Below are positions 7,963 to 15,290 of a stretch of DNA of 29,414 bases, in pieces (positions within the stretch are counted from its first letter, which is position 1; each line of letters begins with the position of its first letter). The notes beneath the pieces were generated by a model, which was given only the letters and a program-made list of their open reading frames with translations, made no database searches and was not told where the DNA came from. The stretch lies in the NCBI GenBank assembly GCA_029907045.1, contig JARYMR010000005.1, positions 1 to 29,414 on the forward strand, given 5' to 3'. Both the position numbers and the translations under genes were made by a program. Source of the stretch: Candidatus Bathyarchaeota archaeon (GTDB taxonomy: Archaea > Thermoproteota > Bathyarchaeia > Bathyarchaeales > UBA233).

Positions 7963-9138
7963 TTAGGGAGCTAGTTTAACCTCTGTCCACAACTGCTCCA
8001 GCAATTCCCTTTCTTCGTCTGTGTAGATTTTTGGCCCTATTTCAAATTTTTCAAGCATCTTGTCCGTTGGATATATGGCCGTGTCTGAGGCAATCCATGA
8101 AGGAAGGAGTTCTTGCACTGTTATTTTATTTGGGCTTGCGTAGTGAATGTACATGCTGTTTAATGCAGACACAAGGGGGTCTGACATGAAGTTTATCCAG
8201 GCGTGGGCGGCTATGGGATGCAGCGCGCCTGTGGGTATAACCATACAGTCAATCCATAAGATGCCGCCCTCTTTTGGAAGCATGTAAACAAGGTTTGGGT
8301 TTACCTCCTTTGATATATACAAGTCTCCGTTCCACACGTGGCATATCCAGAAGCCTGAAACTTGTGGGTTCTGCATGTATGGAATGTAGAGGTCTGCGCC
8401 TGCATACATTTTCAGATATCTTTTCTGTTGGATAAGCAGGTTTTTCGCTTCTTGGAGATGTTCGGGGTTTGTGTCAGAGGCGTTGTAGCCTAGATATTTT
8501 AAGGCAGCTGCGAAGCATTCCACCCAGTCGTCTAACATGGTGATTTTTCCTCTGTATTTGTCTAGGAAGCCTCCGGGGCTGAAGTCAAAGAGTTGTTCCC
8601 AGCCTGTTATTGTATCATTTATTAAAGATTTGTCGTATCCTATTCCTGTGGTTCCCCACATGTAGGGGACGCTGTAGTTGCATCCTGGATCATAGAAGGC
8701 GTTTTTGAATTTGTCGTCTATGTATTCTAAGTTGGGTATGAGGGTTTTGTTTAGTTTCTGGATAAGATTGTCTCGTACAGCCATGGTTACATGTGTGTCT
8801 GCGAGAACGACGACGTCGTATCCGCTTGCGTTGGTTGCAATTTTGGTCCAAACTTCCTCGTCGCTTTCAAAGGTTTTGTAGATTACTTTTCTTACCCCGT
8901 AGGCTTTTTTGAAAAGTTGAATCATGTAGGGGTGGATGTACCAGCTCCATGAGTATACTCTGACTTCTTCCTCTACTGGGGGCATTCCGAGCTGCACTTG
9001 GAGTTCTTGAATTTTTGCTATTAGCTCTGCTTCATAATCCCTGAATGTTAGAGTGGTTAGATAGTTTCCTACAGCGTAGCCTATGACGACGCTTATTACT
9101 GCAACTACTCCCAATATAATATAGGGTTTTTTAGCCAT
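7963..9138 (-). CDS. potD: Spermidine/putrescine-type extracellular substrate-binding protein, PotD-like
   Basis: The 391-residue protein begins with a basic residue pair and a hydrophobic segment (about 6-29) that would serve as signal or membrane anchor, then a short helical linker to residue 58. The mature part starts VRVYSWSWYIHPYM, like the first strand of PotD-type solute receptors, and contains YSVPYMWGTTGIGYDKS near 155-171, the conserved polyamine-receptor segment. There is no lipobox cysteine, so anchoring is probably by the N-terminal helix on the outer face of the membrane. A GGAGAAGGG ribosome site precedes the ATG. The gene is on the opposite strand to the ATPase and permeases and 76 nt downstream of the saccharopine-dehydrogenase-like gene, with which it may be cotranscribed. 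Which amine it binds is not readable here. Confidence 0.9.
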   Translation of the reverse strand: MAKKPYIILGVVAVISVVIGYAVGNYLTTLTFRDYEAELIAKIQELQVQLGMPPVEEEVRVYSWSWYIHPYMIQLFKKAYGVRKVIYKTFESDEEVWTKIATNASGYDVVVLADTHVTMAVRDNLIQKLNKTLIPNLEYIDDKFKNAFYDPGCNYSVPYMWGTTGIGYDKSLINDTITGWEQLFDFSPGGFLDKYRGKITMLDDWVECFAAALKYLGYNASDTNPEHLQEAKNLLIQQKRYLKMYAGADLYIPYMQNPQVSGFWICHVWNGDLYISKEVNPNLVYMLPKEGGILWIDCMVIPTGALHPIAAHAWINFMSDPLVSALNSMYIHYASPNKITVQELLPSWIASDTAIYPTDKMLEKFEIGPKIYTDEERELLEQLWTEVKLAP

Positions 9139-9214
9139 AATATTCCCTTCTCCAGTTTCTGCATTTGACTATTTAATAATGGTGTTTTATAATTTTTTCT
9201 CAAATTGCATTATG

Positions 9215-10438
9215 TTATCGGCTTTCTGCAAGTATGTCTTCCAAGCTTTGAACTCGAAAACTGTACAAAGTTCTTGTTTTGTCCCGAATTTTTATACCTT
9301 TTTCGGTTATGCCCGTTAGAAGGGCGTTTCTCTCTTTGCGGTTTAGGCCTTCTGGTGCAACTACGCCTTTGGTTTTTATTTCCCCTTTTAATAGCATTTC
9401 TATGGCTACTGCGGCTGGTGTGCCCACCAGATAGGATAGGGCTGTTGCGCCTGGCATTATGGTGTTTGCCTCTTGTAGGCTCATAAGCACGTATGCGGCG
9501 TATTCCGTTTTTTGTCCTTCCTTTTCGCCTTTAACTTCCACGGTTATGCATTCTTGCTCATCGGTTAGTGAACCTTCTGCTATTTTTTCTTCAACCTCGT
9601 CCATGGATAAGGTTCTTGGCAGCAGCGACGTGAAAACTGTTCTGGGCGAGATTCTTCTTCCTTTGACGCTTACGTATCTGTCGCTTAGCAGTCCAAGATT
9701 TATAATGTATCTTACTACGGTTAGATCTGGGATGCCCAGTTTGAAGTCTACATATTTTACGCCCTTTATGTACTGTGGAAGGCTTACGACTTCCTCGTGG
9801 GCGTGCCATGTAACGGTTTGTGGTCCTATTGGTGGGGGGAATTTGTAAACTTCTTCTCCGCTGAAAGGCGGTACGCGTTTGAAGACTCCGTGGTCATATA
9901 TTATTGGTTCTTCTGCAAAGTCTGCCCATGCGGCTGCAGGCGACCAGCTTGAAACCATTTCTTTGCTGTTTACGCTTCCCCAATCCCTCATGCGTATTTC
10001 GTCAACAGCATCCATCTCGTCTGCTGCTTTTGCCGCGAGGAGGTTTGTTATTCCAGGGTCTTCTCCCATGCCTATTATTGCTGTTAGCCCTGCGTCTTCC
10101 CATTTGTTGTTGAACCTTACTTGCTCTATTCCTGCGAGGTCGACGTAGTGGGCTCCTGATGTTAGGGCTGCTTCCATAGAGTTTTCGATTATGCTCCATG
10201 AGTAGGATGCGGCGTTGACCACCACATCCACTTTTTTGGCTACTTTAAGCAGTCTTTTGAGGTTGTTTGCATTCACTTTGTAGGCTGTTACTTTGTCGCT
10301 TTGAAGTCTGTTTGCGAGGCTTTTTGCCTTTCTAATGCTTACGTCGGCTAATCTTAACTCGTTTACGTGGGGACTTTTAGCTAGGTGGGTGGCTATGACG
10401 GAGCCTTGGGCTCCGCAGCCAAGGATTAAAACCTTCAA
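9215..10438 (-). CDS. Saccharopine dehydrogenase-like NAD(P)-dependent oxidoreductase
   Basis: From the preferred TTG start at 10438 the product has 407 residues beginning MKVLILGCGAQGS, the GxGxxG dinucleotide-binding loop right at the N-terminus. A GTG three codons earlier (10447) is possible, but the GGGGGAG ribosome site is better spaced for the TTG. Other family marks are VDLAG followed by GMGEDPGITNLLA in the middle and PGATALSYLVGTPAAVA with KGVVAPEGL near the C-terminus. The family includes saccharopine reductase/dehydrogenase, lysine 6-dehydrogenase and carboxynorspermidine dehydrogenase, all acting on lysine- or polyamine-related imines or amines. Its position next to a polyamine-type receptor fits such a role, but the exact reaction is open. 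Confidence 0.85.
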   Translation of the reverse strand: MKVLILGCGAQGSVIATHLAKSPHVNELRLADVSIRKAKSLANRLQSDKVTAYKVNANNLKRLLKVAKKVDVVVNAASYSWSIIENSMEAALTSGAHYVDLAGIEQVRFNNKWEDAGLTAIIGMGEDPGITNLLAAKAADEMDAVDEIRMRDWGSVNSKEMVSSWSPAAAWADFAEEPIIYDHGVFKRVPPFSGEEVYKFPPPIGPQTVTWHAHEEVVSLPQYIKGVKYVDFKLGIPDLTVVRYIINLGLLSDRYVSVKGRRISPRTVFTSLLPRTLSMDEVEEKIAEGSLTDEQECITVEVKGEKEGQKTEYAAYVLMSLQEANTIMPGATALSYLVGTPAAVAIEMLLKGEIKTKGVVAPEGLNRKERNALLTGITEKGIKIRDKTRTLYSFRVQSLEDILAESR

Positions 10439-10529
10439 CCATATCACTCCCCCTTCCCCAGAGGCTGTTAGAATTATTTATGCTTTGCTTTCCGACGGCT
10501 GTTTATATTTTCCATTAAACTTACAGAAA

Positions 10530-10573
10530 AATTTAAATGGTATAATTTCGCTCTGGTTTGTGGGGGAAGGAGA
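10530..10573 (+). promoter_or_regulatory. TATA-like box and ribosome site for the first dockerin gene
   Basis: An AATTTAAA box at about 10530-10538 would place initiation near 10560. The sequence GGGGGAAGGAGA directly before the ATG at 10574 is a strong purine-rich ribosome site. The short leader and strong site suggest good translation of the secreted protein. Confidence 0.45.
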
Positions 10574-12547
10574 ATGAATTATAAATGGAAAATTTCAATT
10601 TCACTGTTGGTTATCCTTTTGGCGGCAATTATCTTCAGCAATGGACTGACATTTAGCGAATCTAAAAATTTGGCTTCAGCCCAAGAATCCTCAACGCGAA
10701 CGGTCAACTATAAGATATATAGTTTCTTCGACGTTCCAATAGATGCAGATGTCTGGGCTCGGCGTTATGATATTTACGGTAGCGACTATTTAATAAGCGA
10801 CACTTACCCAGTTGTATATTTATGGGAACCAGAGACAGGATGGATATACTACTACACATCTGTTAGAGTTAATGTTCAGGGAAGGAATCTTCCCGAAGTG
10901 AAAATAGACAATCCGATGTTTCTACCATATAATTTGATGGGCGGTTTGGAACCTGGCGTTGTTGGCGGCACAGCCCAAATCATAAACTGGTACCTATTTT
11001 TCATCAATTCAACAAGAAAAGCACAAATTGGCTTTCCACATGGTCTCTGGGACGGGTACGTCAGTGAACTAACAGGCAAAATAATACTGGATAAGAGTGC
11101 CGCACGCAAAATCCTCGGAATAACAGAAACCCAATTCAACAATTTTGCATCATGGTGGGCGACCAACAAAGGAACGGTGAAAAACAAATGGAGCACTTGG
11201 CTCACCAATCTAGGCGGTGCTGGCGGAATATTTGACATAAGACCCATGTTTGATGGGCCCTACGTAGATTACCCTAAGTCATACACGTACTATCTGGATC
11301 TTGAATCCGCCACAGCGGACAGTATAACACTGAAAGTTGACATGATAACTAATGGAATGGACTGCCTACTAGCAAGAATGTTTAGGGCAACCTTCATGCC
11401 AGGCCTAGAAGGCTTCTACGACGACCTACACTTCAACGCCACAATACGCGCAGACTCAGCAGACGTAGACCTAGACACAGCGTGGACATGGGCAATGTAC
11501 ATGTGGAGCTACGATGATACAGCCTTCGCAGAACCAACATGGATGATGGAACCCATTTTCGGAGACTACCCAGACCTGGCAGAATCCTATGGAGTAACCA
11601 CCTCTCCAGCCTACCCATACCACAACAAAACCTACTACATTGTAACGCCGGGCAACTACTACTACAACGACTACGGCCTTTACGACTATACGCCTAACTG
11701 CTTCAACCTAAAAGAGGGAGAAACCCTAACAATAGACTGGAGCAACACCCAAAAAGGCCCAGTCTGGGTTTTCAAACAAAACCCATGGACACCGTCTCAA
11801 ACACCAAACGATACACTGACCGTTGTTACTGGCTGGCTGAAGTTTTCAGAATCATCAGAACCATACCCAATGTGGATACAATCGGATCCGCAAATAAACT
11901 ATAACCCAACAGCAAGAACCATAACCTTCACAGGCCCCCTAAACTTCACAGAACTCTCCCAACAATACATACCAGAAGAATGGAACCGCATAAACGGGCT
12001 ACTACCATGGGGCTGCCCACTAATAGAATTCAAAGTAGTCTCAGACCACGACATAGGAGTGACAAACATAACCCCCAACAAGCATGTAGTAGGCGAAGGA
12101 TACACAATAAACATAAACGTAACCCTCGTAAACCTCGGCCAACAAACAGAAAACTTCAACGTCAAAGTATACGCAAACGGAACACAAATAGCCACAACAC
12201 CATGCACACTAACAAAAGGCACATCAACAACCCTAACCCTAACATGGAACACGACAGGCTACGCTAAAGGCAACTATGTGGTTTCGGCTTACGCTTGGCT
12301 TGTTCAAGGCGAAACAGACACGGCGGACAACACGTTAACAGACGGCTGGGTTATTGTCGCCATGGCCGGCGACATCAACGCTGATGGCATAGTAGACATT
12401 TTCGACTGTGTAAAAATCGCCATAGCCTATGGTGCAACACCCAACGATCCAAACTGGGATCCAGACGCAGACATAACAAACGACAACATCATCGACATAT
12501 TCGACCTAGTCATCATAGCCATACACTTCGGAGAAACCATACCATGA
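10574..12547 (+). CDS. Secreted CARDB-dockerin protein with large unknown N-terminal region
   Basis: The 657-residue protein starts with a signal sequence (charged MNYKWK, then a hydrophobic core to about residue 25). Residues 40-490 are rich in aromatic residues and asparagine and match no domain I recognise. From about 497 a CARDB-like beta-sandwich begins (DIGVTNITPNKHVVGEGYT, then NYVVSAYAWLVQGETDTADN). From 599 to the end is a type I dockerin with two calcium-binding repeats: GDINADGIVDIFD and DITNDNIIDIFD. Dockerins bind cohesins, and a cohesin gene lies 2 kb downstream. The protein is probably outside the cell. The 3' half has unusual base use, very rich in A and C on the coding strand (81 A, 54 C, 23 G, 22 T in 12061-12240 by hand count), unlike the polyamine-transporter genes. 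Confidence 0.88.
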   Translation: MNYKWKISISLLVILLAAIIFSNGLTFSESKNLASAQESSTRTVNYKIYSFFDVPIDADVWARRYDIYGSDYLISDTYPVVYLWEPETGWIYYYTSVRVNVQGRNLPEVKIDNPMFLPYNLMGGLEPGVVGGTAQIINWYLFFINSTRKAQIGFPHGLWDGYVSELTGKIILDKSAARKILGITETQFNNFASWWATNKGTVKNKWSTWLTNLGGAGGIFDIRPMFDGPYVDYPKSYTYYLDLESATADSITLKVDMITNGMDCLLARMFRATFMPGLEGFYDDLHFNATIRADSADVDLDTAWTWAMYMWSYDDTAFAEPTWMMEPIFGDYPDLAESYGVTTSPAYPYHNKTYYIVTPGNYYYNDYGLYDYTPNCFNLKEGETLTIDWSNTQKGPVWVFKQNPWTPSQTPNDTLTVVTGWLKFSESSEPYPMWIQSDPQINYNPTARTITFTGPLNFTELSQQYIPEEWNRINGLLPWGCPLIEFKVVSDHDIGVTNITPNKHVVGEGYTININVTLVNLGQQTENFNVKVYANGTQIATTPCTLTKGTSTTLTLTWNTTGYAKGNYVVSAYAWLVQGETDTADNTLTDGWVIVAMAGDINADGIVDIFDCVKIAIAYGATPNDPNWDPDADITNDNIIDIFDLVIIAIHFGETIP

Positions 12548-12560
12548 CCCCCTTTTTTGT
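12548..12560 (+). terminator. T-rich terminator after the first dockerin gene
   Basis: A run of C followed by six T residues (12553-12558) lies immediately after the stop codon. Archaeal transcription commonly ends at such T tracts without a hairpin. Confidence 0.4.
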
Positions 12561-12655
12561 CTAATTTGAACTCAGTACCCTTAACATTAAAGTTTGTTAA
12601 CTTGAAAATTATACATAAAATTTAAATAAGAATAGTCGCCTAAATTAAAATCTGG

Positions 12656-12767
12656 GTGAAAGGAATATTAAAAATAAGGCCTTAATAATGTTTCTGGTGG
12701 TTTTCTTTTCGTTATATTGGCTGTCCAATGAGGACGGCGTTATGTCAACATTTCATGTGAATCAAGA
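12656..12767 (+). other. Detached signal-peptide segment in another reading frame
   Basis: The 220-nt gap between the two dockerin genes contains a possible TATA box (TTTAAATA at 12621-12628). It then contains a GTG at 12656 reading MKGILKI and, one base out of frame, an ATG at 12688 that reads MFLVVFFSLYWLS, a typical signal-peptide core. That frame continues to a stop at about 12816, overlapping the start of the next gene in a different frame. The simplest explanation is one or two small frameshifts separating a secretion signal from the downstream dockerin protein. Confidence 0.55.
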
Positions 12768-13877
12768 GTGGATTCATACATACCGCCTGAAGAAAACGTT
12801 GAACTCAAACATTTAATGGCAGGGGATGTCTCTTGTGTTAATGTTTCAATAACCTTTCCCCATACAGGTTTCGATGTTTCGAGTTGGGGAGAGCCAATAA
12901 TTATTGGAAACAACATATCTGTTAACGCGACAATTTGGGAATATACCGGTCCAACTATGCCGGTGCCGATTACAGTTCAACATGAATATGCGTTGGGGGT
13001 TCTATCCCCTGGAGAATACAATTTTACCTTCATGGTTTGGGATCAAACGGTTCGGAGTATAAAATTCAAAATAACACGTGATATAGCAATTACAAATGTT
13101 TGGCCTAAAAAGAACATTGTTCCACAAGGCATAACCTTCCCCGAGAAGCCTTGCAAAACGCTTGGTATGATTATAGTAAATGTTACTAACCAAGGCGACT
13201 TTCCCGAAATATTTAACCTAACAGTTTTTGAAGGCCTTGAGCCAGCCCCCATCCTTATCGAACGATGGCCTGATCCTGATGGTAAATGGTCCGATGAGTT
13301 TTGGAGAAAAGGAGATGCAAACAGAGACGGCTACGTTGATTATTATGATGCCTGTTTAGTCATTGCAAATAGGGATTGGTCTGGGTTGCCTGGAAAAAAT
13401 CCCGCTGACGTTACATGCGACGGAATAGTTAATGCGTTTGATTTAATGTTAATTGCGCAGAATTTCAACTTAACTATATGGGATCATTTCAACCTGCCAA
13501 AAATCATCCAAGATTATGCGGTTGTAAGACTAAATAGTTCAGATTACAAGTTCATTGGCTTTAGATGGAACACAACCGAAACACCCTTTGGCAATTATAC
13601 ATTTAGCGCCTATGCATGGCCAGTCCCAGATGAAACAAACACTGGAAACAACGCTTTTAAAGATTGCCGGATCTATGTGGCTGGATGCGGCGACATAAAT
13701 GTTGACGAAATAGTTGACATATTCGACATAGTTGCAGTTGCTCTAGCCTTCAGCTCCGTCCCCGGAAGTCCCGAATATAACCCAAATGCAGACATAAACG
13801 ACGATTGCATAATAGACATATACGACATAACTATAATAGCCGTAATATTCGGGTGGGAATACTATGGATATCCATAA
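12768..13877 (+). CDS. CARDB protein with two dockerins, 5' end probably frameshifted
   Basis: The open frame from GTG 12768 gives 369 residues without a signal peptide; an upstream stop in the same frame is at 12729. Residues 10-103 look like a beta-sandwich. A CARDB-like domain spans about 105-305 and is interrupted by a complete dockerin at 182-233, with calcium loops DANRDGYVDYYD and DVTCDGIVNAFD. A second dockerin at 308-362 has loops DINVDEIVDIFD and DINDDCIIDIYD. The phrase WPVPDETNTGNN links the CARDB end to the family seen in the previous gene. A secretion signal lies just upstream in another frame, so the natural protein is probably longer and exported, or the gene is newly broken. 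A T5 run at 13886-13890 may terminate it. The role is likely cohesin binding on the cell surface. Confidence 0.8.
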   Translation: MDSYIPPEENVELKHLMAGDVSCVNVSITFPHTGFDVSSWGEPIIIGNNISVNATIWEYTGPTMPVPITVQHEYALGVLSPGEYNFTFMVWDQTVRSIKFKITRDIAITNVWPKKNIVPQGITFPEKPCKTLGMIIVNVTNQGDFPEIFNLTVFEGLEPAPILIERWPDPDGKWSDEFWRKGDANRDGYVDYYDACLVIANRDWSGLPGKNPADVTCDGIVNAFDLMLIAQNFNLTIWDHFNLPKIIQDYAVVRLNSSDYKFIGFRWNTTETPFGNYTFSAYAWPVPDETNTGNNAFKDCRIYVAGCGDINVDEIVDIFDIVAVALAFSSVPGSPEYNPNADINDDCIIDIYDITIIAVIFGWEYYGYP

Positions 13878-13987
13878 CCAATCCCTTTTTCTCTTATAAA
13901 TTATTTAATTAACTCCGCTTAAAATTCAAACTCGATGTATGAAGAACGACCTTATCTCGGGACAAAATTTAGCGTCTATAAAGTTTC

Positions 13988-14556
13988 ATGCGGTTGCCGT
14001 GGGCGAGTCGCCATTACACCCCCATCGACACAAAACTTGCAAATGATAAAGCAGAGCCTATTCCGCACGTTCCCTTAGATGGTTACGTAACAGTAAGCGA
14101 AACAGGAGCCTTAAGAGATTTGGCAATCAAAAGCGTTTCGATATTCATAAATGAAACCCTTTAAGGGATACAGCATCCAAATATTCGTAACGGCTGTAAA
14201 CCTTAGAAACATCCCTGAAACTTTCAACGTAACAGCATACTACAATAATGTTATCGGGACTCAAGCAATAGCTAACCTACTTCCAGGCCGAAGAGAAGCG
14301 GTTAACCTAAAATTTAAACACTGCCAGCATGGAACTCTACGTTAACTATACTATATGGGCTGCATCAACCCCTGTTCCAGGAGAAACAAACCTCGACAAA
14401 AATGTATTGATGGAATAGTGAAAATAAAAATTATCGGCGACATCAACGGCGACAAAACCGTTGACATATTCGATATCATCTCAGTAGGAAACGCCTTTAC
14501 CGCAGAGCCAACCGATCCAATTGCGCGCAAGATTCAAGTATTCATTGTTGCATCGG
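13988..14556 (+). pseudogene. Decayed CARDB-dockerin gene with three frameshifts and truncated 3' end
   Basis: Four consecutive pieces in shifting frames rebuild one recognisable protein. The first runs from ATG 13988 to about 14163 and includes GALRDLAIKSVSIFINETL. The second, from about 14151, reads GYSIQIFVTAVNLRNIPETF and onwards. The third, from about 14330, reads MELYVNYTIWAASTPVPGET. The fourth, from about 14412, reads DGIVKIKIIGDINGDKTVDIF. The order is that of a CARDB domain followed by dockerin repeat 1. The second calcium repeat is missing after about 14520, where the sequence becomes unlike a dockerin. Neither start region nor ribosome site is convincing, and no single frame covers the domain. 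The 110 nt between 13878 and 13987 hold nothing else recognised. Sequencing or assembly indels could explain the frameshifts but not the truncated end. Confidence 0.8.
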
Positions 14557-15105
14557 TTAGCCTATGCCAATTTGTCCATTTGTAGGGAGTAACTTGTTGT
14601 TCAATAATAGAGTTTTATAGGCGGAATTGTTGAAAACCAGATGGAATGCGTTTTGATATTCTTCTGTTAAATATCCGAATTTTATGTATGCCAAGGTTCC
14701 ATCTCCAGATTTTCCATCCTCTTCTCCCAGGAGCGTTTGGGCTATTATTAACTTTGTCTGATCTGATACGTGGTACACGAAAAATGATTTATTTGCTGCG
14801 CTGTAACCATGATCTGATATGTTAATAGATGTCTCATTTGTGCTCGACTTATCAAGAAAATCTCCAGGAGTTACGTCGATAATCATAATCTTTTGAGGAT
14901 CGAATTCTACAACTGCCTGCCATCCATAAACATTAAATGCATTTTCTACCTTTAACTCAACTGTAAAGTAACCGAGTGGTTTTGGGGTATTTTCCAATTC
15001 AATAGTCTCGAAATTTTGCGGGGTCAACATAGCCAATGCAAAACTTATGGTTGGTAAGCACACGCCAAAAATGAGCAAAGATAATATCTTCCTATTCGGT
15101 CTCAT
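14557..15105 (-). CDS. Secreted single-cohesin protein
   Basis: The 182-residue product has a signal peptide (about 1-25: basic start, hydrophobic core ending in FALA). The rest is a single domain that fits a cohesin: FTVELKVENAFNVYGWQAVV with EFDPQKIMIIDVTPGDFL (residues 47-84), then GKSGDGTLAYIKFGYL (131-146), and the last strand NGQIGIG at the C-terminus. Cohesins bind dockerins tightly, and two dockerin genes and a dockerin remnant lie next door. No membrane anchor or sorting tail follows the domain, so the protein would be released or held by another factor, unless the 3' end has been lost. Its stop at 14557 lies about 37 nt from the point where the convergent dockerin remnant loses similarity. 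The ATG has a GAGGGA ribosome site. The fold call rests on sequence pattern alone. Confidence 0.75.
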   Translation of the reverse strand: MRPNRKILSLLIFGVCLPTISFALAMLTPQNFETIELENTPKPLGYFTVELKVENAFNVYGWQAVVEFDPQKIMIIDVTPGDFLDKSSTNETSINISDHGYSAANKSFFVYHVSDQTKLIIAQTLLGEEDGKSGDGTLAYIKFGYLTEEYQNAFHLVFNNSAYKTLLLNNKLLPTNGQIGIG

Positions 15106-15290
15106 TTTCCCTCTTATTGAATTTTTAACAATACGGCTTATTAAATTTTGTCTAAATAAGGACTGTTCGACTTTAACAAGAGCTGCTTTTGACTCATGAG
15201 AAGTGCAAAGATTTATTTTTAGCGTTGATGTTAAACTGGAATTACGGTTGGATTATTGATATATGAAAAACGGATGGAGGTTGCATATCG

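Noticed and set aside
9205..9486. Plus-strand open frame inside the dehydrogenase gene
   Set aside because: It lies antisense to a well-recognised family protein, has leucine/cysteine-rich composition from the reverse strand and no ribosome site. The same holds for the other antisense frames across the window.
10448..10573. Skew switch and AT-rich intergenic DNA as a replication origin or terminus
   Set aside because: No origin recognition boxes, no Orc1/Cdc6 gene and no repeats were seen. The skew change coincides with a change of gene type and a single window cannot support a replication call.
12656..14556. Programmed frameshifting in the dockerin genes
   Set aside because: Several shifts in different places, lack of a slippery heptamer at the junctions and a truncated domain point to decay or sequence error and not to regulated frameshifting.
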